A stretch of 64,000 nucleotides of DNA from Prolixibacter sp. SD074 (GCF_009617895.1 NZ_BLAW01000001.1:2905001-2969000), one strand, 5' to 3'; numbered from the stretch's first letter, positions 35,580 through 46,413 are shown. Made by a program: numbers and translations. Notes: generated from the sequence alone by a model not told the origin.

Positions 35580-37022
35580 TTGCAAAAGAAATTCGTCACC
35601 AACCTGATTCTGCTGATTGTACTGAATTTGCTGATTAAGCCATTCTGGATATTCGGGATAGACCGTACGGTGCAAAACATGGTAGGAGCCGAATCATACG
35701 GATTCTATTTTTCCCTGCTTAATTTCACCTTGTTACTTAACATGATTCCCGACCTGGGAATTACCAATTACAATAACCGGAACATTGCCCGGCACACACA
35801 GCTTTTGAATAAACACCTGGCCAATGTTTCGGGCCTGAAAATTATACTGGCTCTTGTCTATGCCTTTATTTCCATGATAGTAGCCTTCATCATCGGCTAT
35901 TCAGCCAAGCAAATTTCATTGTTGGTATTCCTGATTCTGAACCAGATCTTCATATCCTTCAGCCTCTACTTCCGTTCCAATTTAACAGCCCTTCATCTGT
36001 TCCGGACTGATAGCATCTTATCGGTACTCGACCGTACATTAATGATTTTATTTTGCGGCATTATTCTTTTTACCAATATAACCGGCCATACTATGCAAAT
36101 TGAGTGGTTTGTTTACGTTCAGACTTTTTCCTATCTGCTGGCTTCTATCATCATTTTCGGAGTGGTTAAACACTATTCCGGCCACATCAAACTTAGTTTC
36201 CATCGTTCCTTTTTCATCATTTTTCTACGGAAGTCTTATCCGTACGCGATACTGATTCTGCTGATGTCGTTATATACACGATTAGATTCGGTCCTCATTG
36301 AACGATTACTCCCCGTATCAGAAGGAAAAGCCGAAGCCGGAATTTATGCGCGGGCGTACCGCCTGCTGGAGGCTGTTTCGAATTTCGGAGTGCTTTTCGC
36401 CGGACTGTTGCTGCCTATCTTTTCCAGGATGTTAAAAAAACGAGAAGACATTCGCCCGATGTTACGTTTTTCATTTCTACTGATCATCGCACCGGCCATA
36501 TTGCTGGCTTTCTCTTCCTGGTTCTTCCGCGGCGAAATCATGGATGTGTTATATCACCACCACACGTCACAATCACCGCTCATCCTCGGCTTGTTGATGT
36601 TTACCTTCATTTCGATAGCCACTACCTATATTTTCGGAACGTTGTTAACAGCAAAAGGGACTTTGACACAGCTCAATATTCTGGCCGGGGGGGGCGTTAT
36701 GCTGAACCTCAGTCTCAACTTGTTCCTGATTCCGAAAATAATGGCCGTAGGTGCGGCATGGGCCGCTTTGGTTACGCAATCAGCGATGGCTTTATCGCAG
36801 GTGATTTTAGTGTATTATCTTTTCCGGTTTCCACCGGATTTCAAACTTATTTTCAGGATACTATTTTACACTATAGCCATATTTATATTGGGCGTTTTCT
36901 GCTCAGGCTGGCAAAATTGGTTACATGGATATCTAACCATGCTGGCAGGCGGAATATTGTTGGCTTTTGGAACCGGGCTCATCCGTTTAAAAACGCTGAA
37001 AACCATATTAACAGAGCAATAA
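35580..37022 (+). CDS. Polysaccharide flippase (MOP/Wzx-type), TTG start
   Basis: A 480-residue integral membrane protein with about 12-14 hydrophobic helices throughout, typical of the polysaccharide transporter branch of the MOP superfamily that flips lipid-linked sugars. Early NLLIKPFWIFGIDRTVQNMVGAESYGFYFSLLNF (split by a loop) and IPDLGITNYNNRNIARH match Bacteroidota flippases. The only start that keeps the first helix is TTG 35580; the first ATG would remove 33 residues. It is divergent from the glycosyltransferase and convergent with sprA. Confidence 0.85.
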   Translation: MQKKFVTNLILLIVLNLLIKPFWIFGIDRTVQNMVGAESYGFYFSLLNFTLLLNMIPDLGITNYNNRNIARHTQLLNKHLANVSGLKIILALVYAFISMIVAFIIGYSAKQISLLVFLILNQIFISFSLYFRSNLTALHLFRTDSILSVLDRTLMILFCGIILFTNITGHTMQIEWFVYVQTFSYLLASIIIFGVVKHYSGHIKLSFHRSFFIIFLRKSYPYAILILLMSLYTRLDSVLIERLLPVSEGKAEAGIYARAYRLLEAVSNFGVLFAGLLLPIFSRMLKKREDIRPMLRFSFLLIIAPAILLAFSSWFFRGEIMDVLYHHHTSQSPLILGLLMFTFISIATTYIFGTLLTAKGTLTQLNILAGGGVMLNLSLNLFLIPKIMAVGAAWAALVTQSAMALSQVILVYYLFRFPPDFKLIFRILFYTIAIFILGVFCSGWQNWLHGYLTMLAGGILLAFGTGLIRLKTLKTILTEQ

Positions 37023-37045
37023 ATTGTCCCGGTTCAGCGGAAAAC

Positions 37046-40000
37046 CTACTGCGACAAAGTAAACCGGAAGCTTACACCGATATTGGAATTGGCCGTAGGA
37101 TAAGAGAGCGAAATAAATGGATTATTGACAATGCGATCGTAGTATAACCGCATAATAAAGGCATCACTCAAGTTGTAATCAGCCGATAATTTGATGGTCA
37201 TCGCCTGCTGGCCTGCGGTAAGCTGATTATCTGATTCCACCAGTTTCCGCAAGACCGTTTTATTCTTACGCAAGCCAAAGTCAGCCCTGATTTGCAAATC
37301 GTTATTCAATGTTTTTTGCGAATTCTTGGTTTTGATAAACAACTTCAAATCTTCAAACCGGTACCCAAGGCCAATACTCATTTCGTTATTGTACACTTCC
37401 GTCAACTGGTTGTTTGTCAAACTCAACGTTAGGTTCCGTGACTTTCGGTACTCGACGCGAGTGGTCAGGTTATTTTGCCAGGTCACATCCAGGTTAAACA
37501 GCGGACTGAACGACTCATTAATACTAATGGCATTAATATCATTTTGGGGCAGGAAGTTATTCTGAAAGTCGCGCACATAGCTAAAACCATCGCCAGCATT
37601 GTGATAATTCATATTACTAATAAACGAGCCCACATTGTAGGAAGAGCGGTAGGCATGCGAAATGCTCAGCGTTTTCATCAAGTTCTTCAGGCCGGGAATG
37701 CTGTTAACGGCTCCATTGTATTGTACCCGCCAGTTGGGCATCATGTGCTTAACCGAAGGGAAGGGATCAAGCGCCACCTTATTCGGATCAGTTCCTGTAT
37801 AAGCAGCAAAGAAAGACGGTATCAACACCTGTGCTGCAGTCGGCCCGTAACCATCGGGGAAACCGGTTTCCGGATCGATTTTCGTTGGATCGTATTCCTG
37901 ATCCATATTCGGGACACGTTGCGCGGCTAACCGATTGGCAATAGTACGCCGATATTTACGGAATTTATCCCATGCTGAAGATTTTTGCACGCCACTGGTT
38001 CCCAACTTATCAAACGCTGAACCAAGCGTGATTACCGACATAGAGAAGTTTCCATAGTAGCTTTTATTGAATGCCCCCCAGCCGTCCTGAGCATCGTACA
38101 AGTAGAACTCTGATGAATTTTCGGAGTAACTCCGGTTAGCCATCAAATCAATTTTCAATCCCGGGATCGGTTCGAGCTTTGCCCTTAAGCTCAACGTGTT
38201 GTTGCTGGTCATTTGGTAGGGGCTGCTTTGAGCCGAGTCCGTCGTCATCCAGCCATTCTCAATTGCTTTCCAGGCGAAATTCGGGTCTTGATTTCCTAGT
38301 ACGAAAGGCCAACCCGGAGCCAGCGATTTAGCCGTACTGCCTTCCGGAGTATAATTATTCAATCCAAAGTAGCTGGTACCCGGCAAGTAACCCGGCAAAA
38401 CCGTACCTTCAGTCTGCGTATAGGAAATATTCAGGTCGCGAACCATCATCAGAAAACGCGACGTGTATTCCGCCACTTTCAATGCAATATTTGAGGAGGG
38501 TTTCTGGGTCCCGATGGCCAAAACACTGGCATTGTTATAATCTTTAGCTGCAGTAAAGGTCACCCTGTTTTCATTCACCACCTTAACATCCCCGTTTATA
38601 GGTTTTCCGGTGGCATCAGTAACAGTAACCCGCACCTCCTTTGTCCCCAGTTTATGGAAAATGGAGCGGGCTTTCCCAGCTTTCAGGTTAAGACCTTTAT
38701 CGGCAAACCGGACTTCTTTCCCATTTCCACCGGTAGGCCGCATTGGCGAAGGCCTTCTGCCGCCGGTTCTTCGTCGTCCGGAATATTTCTGATTCACTTT
38801 TCGCAGGAAAGGGACCTTATTGTATAGGTTAACCAGGTTTGCTTGTCCGTTAAACTGCATCGAACGAGAATTCTGGATGATATTACCCAGCTGGTAATCA
38901 CCGTTGGTAATCGGTCCCGTATCCCAGTCAAATGTAGATTGATAACGAGCAGAGGCCGAAGTCCAGTTCAGTAACGGTATTTTATTGATCGGCAACGTAT
39001 AGGATGCATTCACCGTATGGTGATAATGTGTATTGCGGCCTCCGTCGAGAATACTTTGAATAATTGTATCGCGACGTGCCTCATAGTCGTCCTGGTTCTT
39101 GTTCAACCTGGCTCCCAAAGGCTCCTCAACTCTTGACGTATTCTGAGCCGAAATGTCCAGCTTAAGGCTGCGGGTAAGGCTGTAACGCAAGTCGTAATAA
39201 CGATCCCAAACGAAATCCTTGTCATAGGATGAAGGAATGATAAAATCGGGGTTGGTAATATTACGGTACTGCAGTTCGCTGTACCGCCGGTTCATATCCG
39301 AACGGAAAGAGATCTGCTCCGGCGAATAATAAAAATTGAAATCACGAATCAATGAGAACCATGGCGAACGGAACAACTTCACATTTTTGAAGGGCTCCAC
39401 GGCTTTCGGACGCGTGTTGTAATTGTATGAAAACAACAGGCGAGTATTTCGCGATTCATTTTTTTCGGTATTGATGTCGCGGTGATAATACTGATTGAAA
39501 GAATAGGTCACTGCTAAATTTGATATATCGTAAATTTTTGGGGTCCCTTTCTTATTCGGATTATCGATGTGCACGTTCGTGAAATTGATACTTCTGCGAA
39601 TCGTAAAATCCTGTGAAATACGTTTGATCGAATCCCGTTCCGATTTATTGGCGGCAGCGTCCAGCGCGTCTTTTAACTTCACATCCGGATCGAGCGGCGA
39701 ATATTCAGGTGTTTGTACAGCCTTTGAAAAACCAAGATACATCGGTATCTGGACGCCCGATTTCTCACCAAAGAATTTTCCCAGTTGAAGGTTCGTGGAA
39801 ACATCATACTCGTGGCTATCCTCCATGCTGCGTTGCTGCATCTTCGAGTCGATGCTTCCAAAGCCAGCCGTACTGGTTCTTCCGGCAAACGAGTAGGTCC
39901 CCAAATCAGCCAGATTACCCGAAATACGTGTCAATGCAGCCCAGCCACCTTTTTCATCGAAATCGGTTAACCGAAGTTCGTCCACCCACACCTCCACGGA

Positions 40001-43000
40001 CTTATTCCCCGGGTGCGCACTGCCGTCCTTATTTCGGATACCAATCATGATGGAAGTAACCTCACCGAGGTTCGGACTACCTTTTACCTTGATAATGTTC
40101 TGGTTATTATTCACATCACTCTGAATCTCTTCAAACACATCATTCAGCGAAAGCTGGGAACCCGCCTCACGCATCTTGGCGTTTCGTTCCAATTTCAACC
40201 GGGGCAACAGCTCCAGTGGAATATACATCCGATTGGCTTCGGGCCAGACGATGTACCGGTCGTTTTCCGAATCATTATTATAGTAACCCGGCTGTGTCAG
40301 TTTTAGCGGAATTTCATATTCGTAATAATTATACCGATAGTCAGAGCCCAAACGGATGAAGAGCGACAAATCATCATCGCTCAGCGGATGGTTTTCAATG
40401 GCTTCGGCATGCACCTCCATTTTAAGCATTTTGTAGCGCCTCATATCCACCGTTGTACTTTTATAAGCTGCGCGGGCATCTCCGGTCGGCAAATCCAGCG
40501 TTCGCAACACCATCGACTGCTCATTCAGTTGCCTGATTTGCGGGTTGGCCGGGTCAATCACACGGCTAATTCCAGGAGGAAGCACGTAGTTCACCGGTTC
40601 CCGGTTGGCATTCTCTTCGATATTAACAGCCGAAATTTCAAATTTGGTATCAGGGGAAGGAACACTGTTGTTTTCTGATAGATCTTTCTCGTATATCCGC
40701 CAGTCGGAACGCACCAGATTGAGTGTAGCAAAACGCAGGACAACCGGTTTCTGCCACCCGCGCAGGAACATCCGCATGAACCGGACAGAGCGAAAATCGG
40801 AGATAGTACCAATAGTCGAGGTCGGTTGTTTCACCGGAATCTTGAACTGGTACCAGGTAATCTCCGTAGTTGTACCGTTTTTCAGCTTTACCCGTGCTGT
40901 TTTTGAGTCGGCGATAAAGTTTTTTCCTACCTGCAGTTCCTGACGATCCAACTTCAAATGATACTGGAAATAAGATTCATTCTCACTTAACGTGTTATCA
41001 TCGTTGATGTCTTCTACATCAGGAATCGAAGTTGCAGCCGTACTATACGGTTCCGGCGACATATCGGAAGTGGGAGAGTTTCCATCGGGGTTGTTATAAT
41101 CCTTGTATCGTTGAAGAATTCCCAGTTCCTCATTATCGTAATCGCTTCCGCGAAAATAGTGGAAATTATCATTCGCCGGGTCGGCATAATATTTGGCAAA
41201 TGCATCCTGAGGCAACAATCCCTTCAACTGGTCGAGATACGTTTTGTAGAACGTCTCCTCATCCTTCGAATCCAAGCCATCCAAACCGATATCCTGGTAA
41301 CGGCGAGCCTGTAGATTATTATCAAACGCTTTCACAAGTGATTGCCGCCTGGAAACCCGTCCCCATGCAGTCGTATCGCATGTTGCAGCGTAATTGCCAT
41401 CGGCCGGCAGCCCGTTTTCAAACGATTTTCTTCCGTCCCGCAGAATGTCCTCTGACACATTTCCCAAATCGAAGTATAAATCGCCACCGGGATTTTGTTG
41501 TAGCGTATCTTCTGCAAACGGATCCATCATCCAGAATTCGATGTATTCAATATTCGCCGCTTCGAAATCACTGGTTTGAATTTGCCGCATAATACCTCCC
41601 CAACGCGTTGCCGGCTGATTCAGGGAACCATCCGAAGCCACACCTGCAGAATAAGTCGAAGGGTGCGTATCGAAGTTGTAGGGACCTTTCTCCGAAGGAT
41701 AATATGCCAAATCCAATGTCGGGATATTGGTAGGCTGCCCCACGGGAGTTTGTCTATCGGGATAAATTTCACTCTGGTACACTTCCCGTACATAGTTACT
41801 CGAACGCTGGTCTTTATTTCGAATCAGGTGTTCCGGTGTTGTGGCCGTGTTCCGCTGCAAAAGCGGATCGATGACGTACCAGGCCAGTTTCGCCCGGTTG
41901 TAACCATTAGCCAGATTGTCAATCAGTTCACCTTCCGGAAACATGTCCTGGCCCTGTGGCGTACTGGCAAAGCTCCAGGCATGCTGCGTCTTCATGTCGA
42001 TGGTGGTTTTCGTTCCCTCAAAATCATCGATATACACTGCACCTTCGTTCGAAATCACCTTGGAGTGTCCGGGCAGCAACTGCGCAAATTCTGCATCCAC
42101 CGCCACTTTCGATTCGGCTTTTGTATCCAGAAATGGCAGCGCGTCCACCAAATTGGTAACGAGTTGCGACGAGGTTTTGTACGAAGCATTCATTCCCAAC
42201 ATGATATTTGAGATTGGATCTTCGCCATAATTCACTTTTTGTGTCAACGGCTTTTCGTGAAGGTACATCACCGTACCTCCAATATTAAAGTTCTTATTGA
42301 ACTCGTAATTCATATGGGTGCCCAGCAGGGTTTTCCGTTGCATGCTGAACAAGTCACTGCTTTCGGTAGAAACCGAGATAGGCGTTCCCGATTCAAGCAA
42401 ACCCTGGTTGATAATCTTCACTTTTCCCTGGGCGTAATCGACCACATAATCGATGTTTTCCGTTAATTCTCTTCCTCCGGCGGTCACTTTCACCGAGCCC
42501 CGCGCCACATTGATGGTGTTGAGCGAAATTTCGTTACTGGCAGTCCCTTTGTAACTTCCCGCCAGCTGATATTTATTTTTCCCGGCGTCCTGTTCGGCCA
42601 CCGTTTTTGTCTCGTCGTACAGGCTTTGGAAAACGTAACGGTCAATTGCCGTCTGATCGCTTCCCAACTGCTTTTTCAGGTTCGAACCAAACGGCTGAAC
42701 AACCGGGAAAAACACGCGTCCGGTAGCAGCATCGATGGTCACGCCATCCAGAAAGTCGAACAGACCATCCGGGTATGGATCATTTTGTTTATTCAGGTTA
42801 TCCAGGTTCATCACTTTCAGCAGGATTTTTTCTTTCAGTGGGCCTGTTGGCAGGTAATTGAGGCTGGTACCCGAGGAATCATTCTGGAACTCTACGTCAA
42901 ATTTGAAATCATCCGGCGAAAGTTGATAAGCGCCCAGATTATAGACGTTTTTCATCATCAAATCCCAATTCTTGAATTTGGGGTTCAAATTGGTCCCCTT

Positions 43001-44557
43001 TAATAGTTTCAACACCAGCGTTTGCGGAGCATCAATCCCATCGGTCGAAAATTCACCAACCTGATAGGTCTTTCCGTTCGCGGTATACTGATATGCAACA
43101 GCCAGCACCTCATCTGCGTTCAATGCCGAATTGAGCGAGATGTATCCTAACTTTTTGTTGACCGTGTATTCTGAAGGAGAAAGCAATCTAGCATTTTCAA
43201 TCTTTTCATAATCGCGGCCGGCAACAAATCCACGACCGGCCAATGGAGCTATCACCTGTGTCAATTGGGCGATATCCCGGAAGCCGGAATACGTCGAAGT
43301 CATGGAATTATACATCTGGTTGGCGTCGTTGAACGTATACACGTTTTCCGGATACGAAAGCCCTGGCGTATCGCCAAATTCAGAGATGGATTGATTCTCA
43401 CGGTTAGCCCCCCGCTCACCAAGGTCGGTCAATGCCAAAATATTTCTGGATTCCTTGAAGTCATTTGATTTATTAGTCACCCACACCTCCACCTTGTTGA
43501 TGGTGATGGCCGAATTGATGACCGGCAAATTTGCCAGTGCAGCATCGTAGTGATCGTAAAAATACTGTCCCAGGAAAAAGTGCCGGTTAGCATCGTAATC
43601 GGTCACATCAATCTGGAACTTCGTCTTCTGCGCTCCACCTTCCGTCTCGATGGTTTTGGTCTCTCCCTTCTGTTGTGAAAATATCGTTGAAACGGATAGT
43701 TTGCCGAACTGCAAATCAGTTTTGATTCCAAAAAGGTTGGTTCCTCCGGTAATCAGGGAGCCCGACAACGGCATGGATACGTTACCGGCTTCCACATTCT
43801 TCACAATTTCATCCTCGTCACCGGTATAATTAAGCTTCATTTTATTCTCGAAATCGAAAGTCGCTTCGGTATTGTAGTTTACCCGCATGTCCAGTTTACT
43901 TCCAATTTGTCCCACCACATTCATGTTCACCTTCTCATTGAAGTCGAATGTTGTGGTTTTACGCATCCTTTCGGGAATAGAAGGATTGTCGATACGGTTG
44001 GTTTGCACACCGAGGCTAAGCTCCACATAACCCTGCGGGCGGATACTCACCGTATTGGAGCCAAATATTTTGTTGAAAGACTGGCCACCGACTTTGAGCT
44101 GAGGAATGAGTTGCGATTGCTGTTCGAAGGATTGTTGCGCCATTCGTTGTCGCCAGTAACGCTTGATGGATTCCTGAAAATCCCAGCTACGGTACTCTTC
44201 CAACGACATGGTTCGTGGTAAACGGTAGTTAAAGTCACCAATCCGGTCGTAAAAAACGTAGTCGCCGGTTTCAGGGTCGTAGTTCACCTCCTTTTTCATA
44301 TTAGACGGATCGTGAAGATATAAGGCGGATGAATCCTGTTGTCCTGAATCTCCGAAGGGGCCTTTATCCCGAAAGGGATAGCGTAATTTCCCAATGGTAT
44401 CTACGGCAAGCGTATCACCTTCTTCGTAAACCGGACCGGCATTATTCCACCTTACGGCTCTTCCCACACTAACTGAGGCATCGCTGTTACCAATAATGGA
44501 AGCAACGATAATCAGCATGGAAATAGCCAGCACATATCTGCGGTACCTTCTCAACAC
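37046..44557 (-). CDS. sprA: Type IX secretion outer-membrane translocon protein SprA/Sov
   Basis: A 2503-residue protein, the size expected for SprA, the giant barrel that forms the export channel of the type IX secretion system. A signal peptide (MLRRYRRYVLAISMLIIVAS...SDA) is followed by SprA hallmarks: VGGQSFNKIFGSNTVSIRPQG and YVELSLGVQTNRIDNPSIPERMRK (two adjacent segments), NFDEKVNMNV-like strands and KGNYVIDDFEGT-like SNEGAVYIDDFEGTKT. Long barrel strands run to the C-terminus (FRFTLSQ). The start is GTG 44557 (TTG 44554 is possible). It is convergent with the flippase. The porX-like fragment at the window end belongs to the same system. Confidence 0.93.
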   Translation of the reverse strand: MLRRYRRYVLAISMLIIVASIIGNSDASVSVGRAVRWNNAGPVYEEGDTLAVDTIGKLRYPFRDKGPFGDSGQQDSSALYLHDPSNMKKEVNYDPETGDYVFYDRIGDFNYRLPRTMSLEEYRSWDFQESIKRYWRQRMAQQSFEQQSQLIPQLKVGGQSFNKIFGSNTVSIRPQGYVELSLGVQTNRIDNPSIPERMRKTTTFDFNEKVNMNVVGQIGSKLDMRVNYNTEATFDFENKMKLNYTGDEDEIVKNVEAGNVSMPLSGSLITGGTNLFGIKTDLQFGKLSVSTIFSQQKGETKTIETEGGAQKTKFQIDVTDYDANRHFFLGQYFYDHYDAALANLPVINSAITINKVEVWVTNKSNDFKESRNILALTDLGERGANRENQSISEFGDTPGLSYPENVYTFNDANQMYNSMTSTYSGFRDIAQLTQVIAPLAGRGFVAGRDYEKIENARLLSPSEYTVNKKLGYISLNSALNADEVLAVAYQYTANGKTYQVGEFSTDGIDAPQTLVLKLLKGTNLNPKFKNWDLMMKNVYNLGAYQLSPDDFKFDVEFQNDSSGTSLNYLPTGPLKEKILLKVMNLDNLNKQNDPYPDGLFDFLDGVTIDAATGRVFFPVVQPFGSNLKKQLGSDQTAIDRYVFQSLYDETKTVAEQDAGKNKYQLAGSYKGTASNEISLNTINVARGSVKVTAGGRELTENIDYVVDYAQGKVKIINQGLLESGTPISVSTESSDLFSMQRKTLLGTHMNYEFNKNFNIGGTVMYLHEKPLTQKVNYGEDPISNIMLGMNASYKTSSQLVTNLVDALPFLDTKAESKVAVDAEFAQLLPGHSKVISNEGAVYIDDFEGTKTTIDMKTQHAWSFASTPQGQDMFPEGELIDNLANGYNRAKLAWYVIDPLLQRNTATTPEHLIRNKDQRSSNYVREVYQSEIYPDRQTPVGQPTNIPTLDLAYYPSEKGPYNFDTHPSTYSAGVASDGSLNQPATRWGGIMRQIQTSDFEAANIEYIEFWMMDPFAEDTLQQNPGGDLYFDLGNVSEDILRDGRKSFENGLPADGNYAATCDTTAWGRVSRRQSLVKAFDNNLQARRYQDIGLDGLDSKDEETFYKTYLDQLKGLLPQDAFAKYYADPANDNFHYFRGSDYDNEELGILQRYKDYNNPDGNSPTSDMSPEPYSTAATSIPDVEDINDDNTLSENESYFQYHLKLDRQELQVGKNFIADSKTARVKLKNGTTTEITWYQFKIPVKQPTSTIGTISDFRSVRFMRMFLRGWQKPVVLRFATLNLVRSDWRIYEKDLSENNSVPSPDTKFEISAVNIEENANREPVNYVLPPGISRVIDPANPQIRQLNEQSMVLRTLDLPTGDARAAYKSTTVDMRRYKMLKMEVHAEAIENHPLSDDDLSLFIRLGSDYRYNYYEYEIPLKLTQPGYYNNDSENDRYIVWPEANRMYIPLELLPRLKLERNAKMREAGSQLSLNDVFEEIQSDVNNNQNIIKVKGSPNLGEVTSIMIGIRNKDGSAHPGNKSVEVWVDELRLTDFDEKGGWAALTRISGNLADLGTYSFAGRTSTAGFGSIDSKMQQRSMEDSHEYDVSTNLQLGKFFGEKSGVQIPMYLGFSKAVQTPEYSPLDPDVKLKDALDAAANKSERDSIKRISQDFTIRRSINFTNVHIDNPNKKGTPKIYDISNLAVTYSFNQYYHRDINTEKNESRNTRLLFSYNYNTRPKAVEPFKNVKLFRSPWFSLIRDFNFYYSPEQISFRSDMNRRYSELQYRNITNPDFIIPSSYDKDFVWDRYYDLRYSLTRSLKLDISAQNTSRVEEPLGARLNKNQDDYEARRDTIIQSILDGGRNTHYHHTVNASYTLPINKIPLLNWTSASARYQSTFDWDTGPITNGDYQLGNIIQNSRSMQFNGQANLVNLYNKVPFLRKVNQKYSGRRRTGGRRPSPMRPTGGNGKEVRFADKGLNLKAGKARSIFHKLGTKEVRVTVTDATGKPINGDVKVVNENRVTFTAAKDYNNASVLAIGTQKPSSNIALKVAEYTSRFLMMVRDLNISYTQTEGTVLPGYLPGTSYFGLNNYTPEGSTAKSLAPGWPFVLGNQDPNFAWKAIENGWMTTDSAQSSPYQMTSNNTLSLRAKLEPIPGLKIDLMANRSYSENSSEFYLYDAQDGWGAFNKSYYGNFSMSVITLGSAFDKLGTSGVQKSSAWDKFRKYRRTIANRLAAQRVPNMDQEYDPTKIDPETGFPDGYGPTAAQVLIPSFFAAYTGTDPNKVALDPFPSVKHMMPNWRVQYNGAVNSIPGLKNLMKTLSISHAYRSSYNVGSFISNMNYHNAGDGFSYVRDFQNNFLPQNDINAISINESFSPLFNLDVTWQNNLTTRVEYRKSRNLTLSLTNNQLTEVYNNEMSIGLGYRFEDLKLFIKTKNSQKTLNNDLQIRADFGLRKNKTVLRKLVESDNQLTAGQQAMTIKLSADYNLSDAFIMRLYYDRIVNNPFISLSYPTANSNIGVSFRFTLSQ

Positions 44558-44579
44558 CAGCTACTACAAATTTTATCCG

Positions 44580-44587
44580 CAAAAATA
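44580..44587 (-). promoter_or_regulatory. Possible -7 promoter element for sprA
   Basis: Minus-strand TATTTTTG matches TAnnTTTG 22 bp before the GTG start. The -33 region would fall inside ruvA. Confidence 0.35.
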
Positions 44588-44603
44588 CAGGGAAACGGAG
44601 CCC

Positions 44604-45185
44604 TCAAAGATTTTTCAGCGCAATTTTAATCGTTTCTTCAACAGAAATACCCGGATTGTCGGAAAAAATCCGGCCGAGTGCTTTTTCGATGGCCCGCTTG
44701 TTAAAACCTAACATCACTAAAGCAGATAACGCTTCTTCGCGGATGGTATTGTCTGCTTTATCGAAAACATGCACTGATTCTGATGATTTTCCGATTTTAT
44801 CCTTCAAATCGATGATAACCCGTTGCGCCGTTTTGGCTCCAATACCTTTGATACTTTTGAGAACATTCACATTTTCGGTGGCAATGGCATCTCTCAGCTG
44901 TTCCGGTTGATACGATGAAAGCATCATGACAGCTGTATTGGCACCAATGCCGTTTACAGATATCAGTAACCTGAAGAGTTCCCGCTCATCCCGGCCGGAA
45001 AAACCATAAAGAAGATGGGCGTCTTCGCGAACAATCTGCTGAAGAAAAACCGTTACATTTTCCCGTCCGTTCAAACGGGTATAGGTCGTTAGTGAAATGT
45101 TGATAAAGTACCCAATACCTCCGGCCTCAACAATGACCGAAGCAGGCGTTAGTTCAATGATATTTCCCTTGATGTATTCGTACAT
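44604..45185 (-). CDS. ruvA: Holliday junction branch migration protein RuvA
   Basis: Binds Holliday junctions as a tetramer and loads the RuvB motor (193 aa). Domain I begins MYEYIKGNIIELTPASVIVEAGGIGYFINI. Helix-hairpin-helix motifs appear as LLISVNGIGANTAVMML and LKSIKGIGAKTAQRVIIDL, and the small C-terminal RuvB-binding domain is ALSALVMLGFNKRAIEKAL. It is followed by sprA on the same strand, 46 bp away. Confidence 0.96.
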   Translation of the reverse strand: MYEYIKGNIIELTPASVIVEAGGIGYFINISLTTYTRLNGRENVTVFLQQIVREDAHLLYGFSGRDERELFRLLISVNGIGANTAVMMLSSYQPEQLRDAIATENVNVLKSIKGIGAKTAQRVIIDLKDKIGKSSESVHVFDKADNTIREEALSALVMLGFNKRAIEKALGRIFSDNPGISVEETIKIALKNL

Positions 45186-45232
45186 CCTTTGCGTTCATTC
45201 AAGTTAATTCATGGAATTGGGGAGTGGTGGAA

Positions 45233-46294
45233 TCACTCTCCCCCGCTTCGATCGACCTCCTGGCCCTGCAACGGATCTTTCGAAAACTCTTTATACTGCT
45301 CACGGTTCATGAACAGGTCAATGGCCAGGTATATGGCATTCCGGAACGAATCTTCTGAAGCAACGCCTTCGCCTGCCAGACTATAAGCCGTTCCGTGTCC
45401 CGGAGAAGTCCGGACAATCGGCAAGCCTGCCGTAAAATTCACACCCGATTCAAACGAAGCCAGCTTGAAGGGGGTCAATCCCTGATCGTGGTACATCGCC
45501 AAAATCGCATCAAATTTTTTATAATCAGATGAACCGAAGAATCCATCAGCCGGATAAGGGCCCATGGCAATAATTCCCTCATCATTAGCTGCTTTAACCG
45601 CCGGGATGATCTCCCGCTCCTCTTCGTCACCAATCAAACCATGATCGCCGGCGTGCGGATTCAATGCCAAAACAGCGATACGAGGCTTGTGCAAGGTAAA
45701 GTCTTCCATCAACGTCCGGTTTAGCACCCGAAGTTTACTAAGAATCATATCGGTAGTAATCGTCGATGCTACTTTCGACAACGGAATATGTTCAGTGACA
45801 ATACCTACCTTCAAGTCGTTGCTCACCATCAGCATGAGGTGATCGTCCACCCTGAACTCTTCGGCCAGGTATTGCGTGTGGCCCGGAAAATGAAAAACGT
45901 TAGACTGGATGTTCTCCTTGTTGATAGGAGCTGTAATCAGCACATCGATTTTGCCTTCCTTAATATCCTTAACGGCAGCTTCGAGTGCCATGTAGCTGGC
46001 TTCGCCAGCCATTTTAGTTGATTTTCCGAGCTCCACCCGGATATTCTCATCAATGCAGTTAATGATATTGGGCCGCCTGGGCACTGCTTCATCAGCGCTA
46101 TTAATATGGTTGAAACTAAAGCTATTAATATCTAAAGCCTTTCGGTGATAAGCAGCAACCTTGGGCGAACCGTAAACAATGGGAGTACAGTTTTCCATGA
46201 TACGGTTATCGAGTAATGCCTTCATTATAACCTCATAACCAATTCCGTTGATGTCGCCGTGCGTAATACCGACCTTGACAATATGTTGCTTCAT
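45233..46294 (-). CDS. pdxA: 4-hydroxythreonine-4-phosphate dehydrogenase
   Basis: NAD-dependent step of pyridoxal phosphate synthesis through the DXP-dependent route (353 aa). Motifs: GITHGDINGIGYEV at the N-terminus, PINKENIQ, FPGHTQYLAEEF, LNPHAGDHGLIGDEE, MYHDQGLTPFKL and VRTSPGHGTAYSLAG. The metal-binding histidines of the family are present in these segments. It precedes ruvA on the same strand, with 47 bp between them. Confidence 0.96.
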   Translation of the reverse strand: MKQHIVKVGITHGDINGIGYEVIMKALLDNRIMENCTPIVYGSPKVAAYHRKALDINSFSFNHINSADEAVPRRPNIINCIDENIRVELGKSTKMAGEASYMALEAAVKDIKEGKIDVLITAPINKENIQSNVFHFPGHTQYLAEEFRVDDHLMLMVSNDLKVGIVTEHIPLSKVASTITTDMILSKLRVLNRTLMEDFTLHKPRIAVLALNPHAGDHGLIGDEEEREIIPAVKAANDEGIIAMGPYPADGFFGSSDYKKFDAILAMYHDQGLTPFKLASFESGVNFTAGLPIVRTSPGHGTAYSLAGEGVASEDSFRNAIYLAIDLFMNREQYKEFSKDPLQGQEVDRSGGE

Positions 46295-46413
46295 AGTCTT
46301 GCCTAAATGTTAGATTTTCAACAATCCCCCAGAGGGGAAAGGTTGGTCAAATTTAAACTTTTCTTCGGTATATCCCTGAACAGCCCGCGTTTTTATAGAG
46401 GTTTCAAAGCATA

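Noticed and set aside
41576-42211. 211-codon open frame on the plus strand
   Set aside because: Antisense to sprA; rich in Arg/His/Ser as expected of a reverse reading of a coding strand.
46310-46345. Another copy of the RAYT-associated repeat (CCCCC...GGGG)
   Set aside because: Only a short C-run and G-run are shared; the diagnostic CCGGC-CTTC-GCCGG hairpin and flanks are missing.
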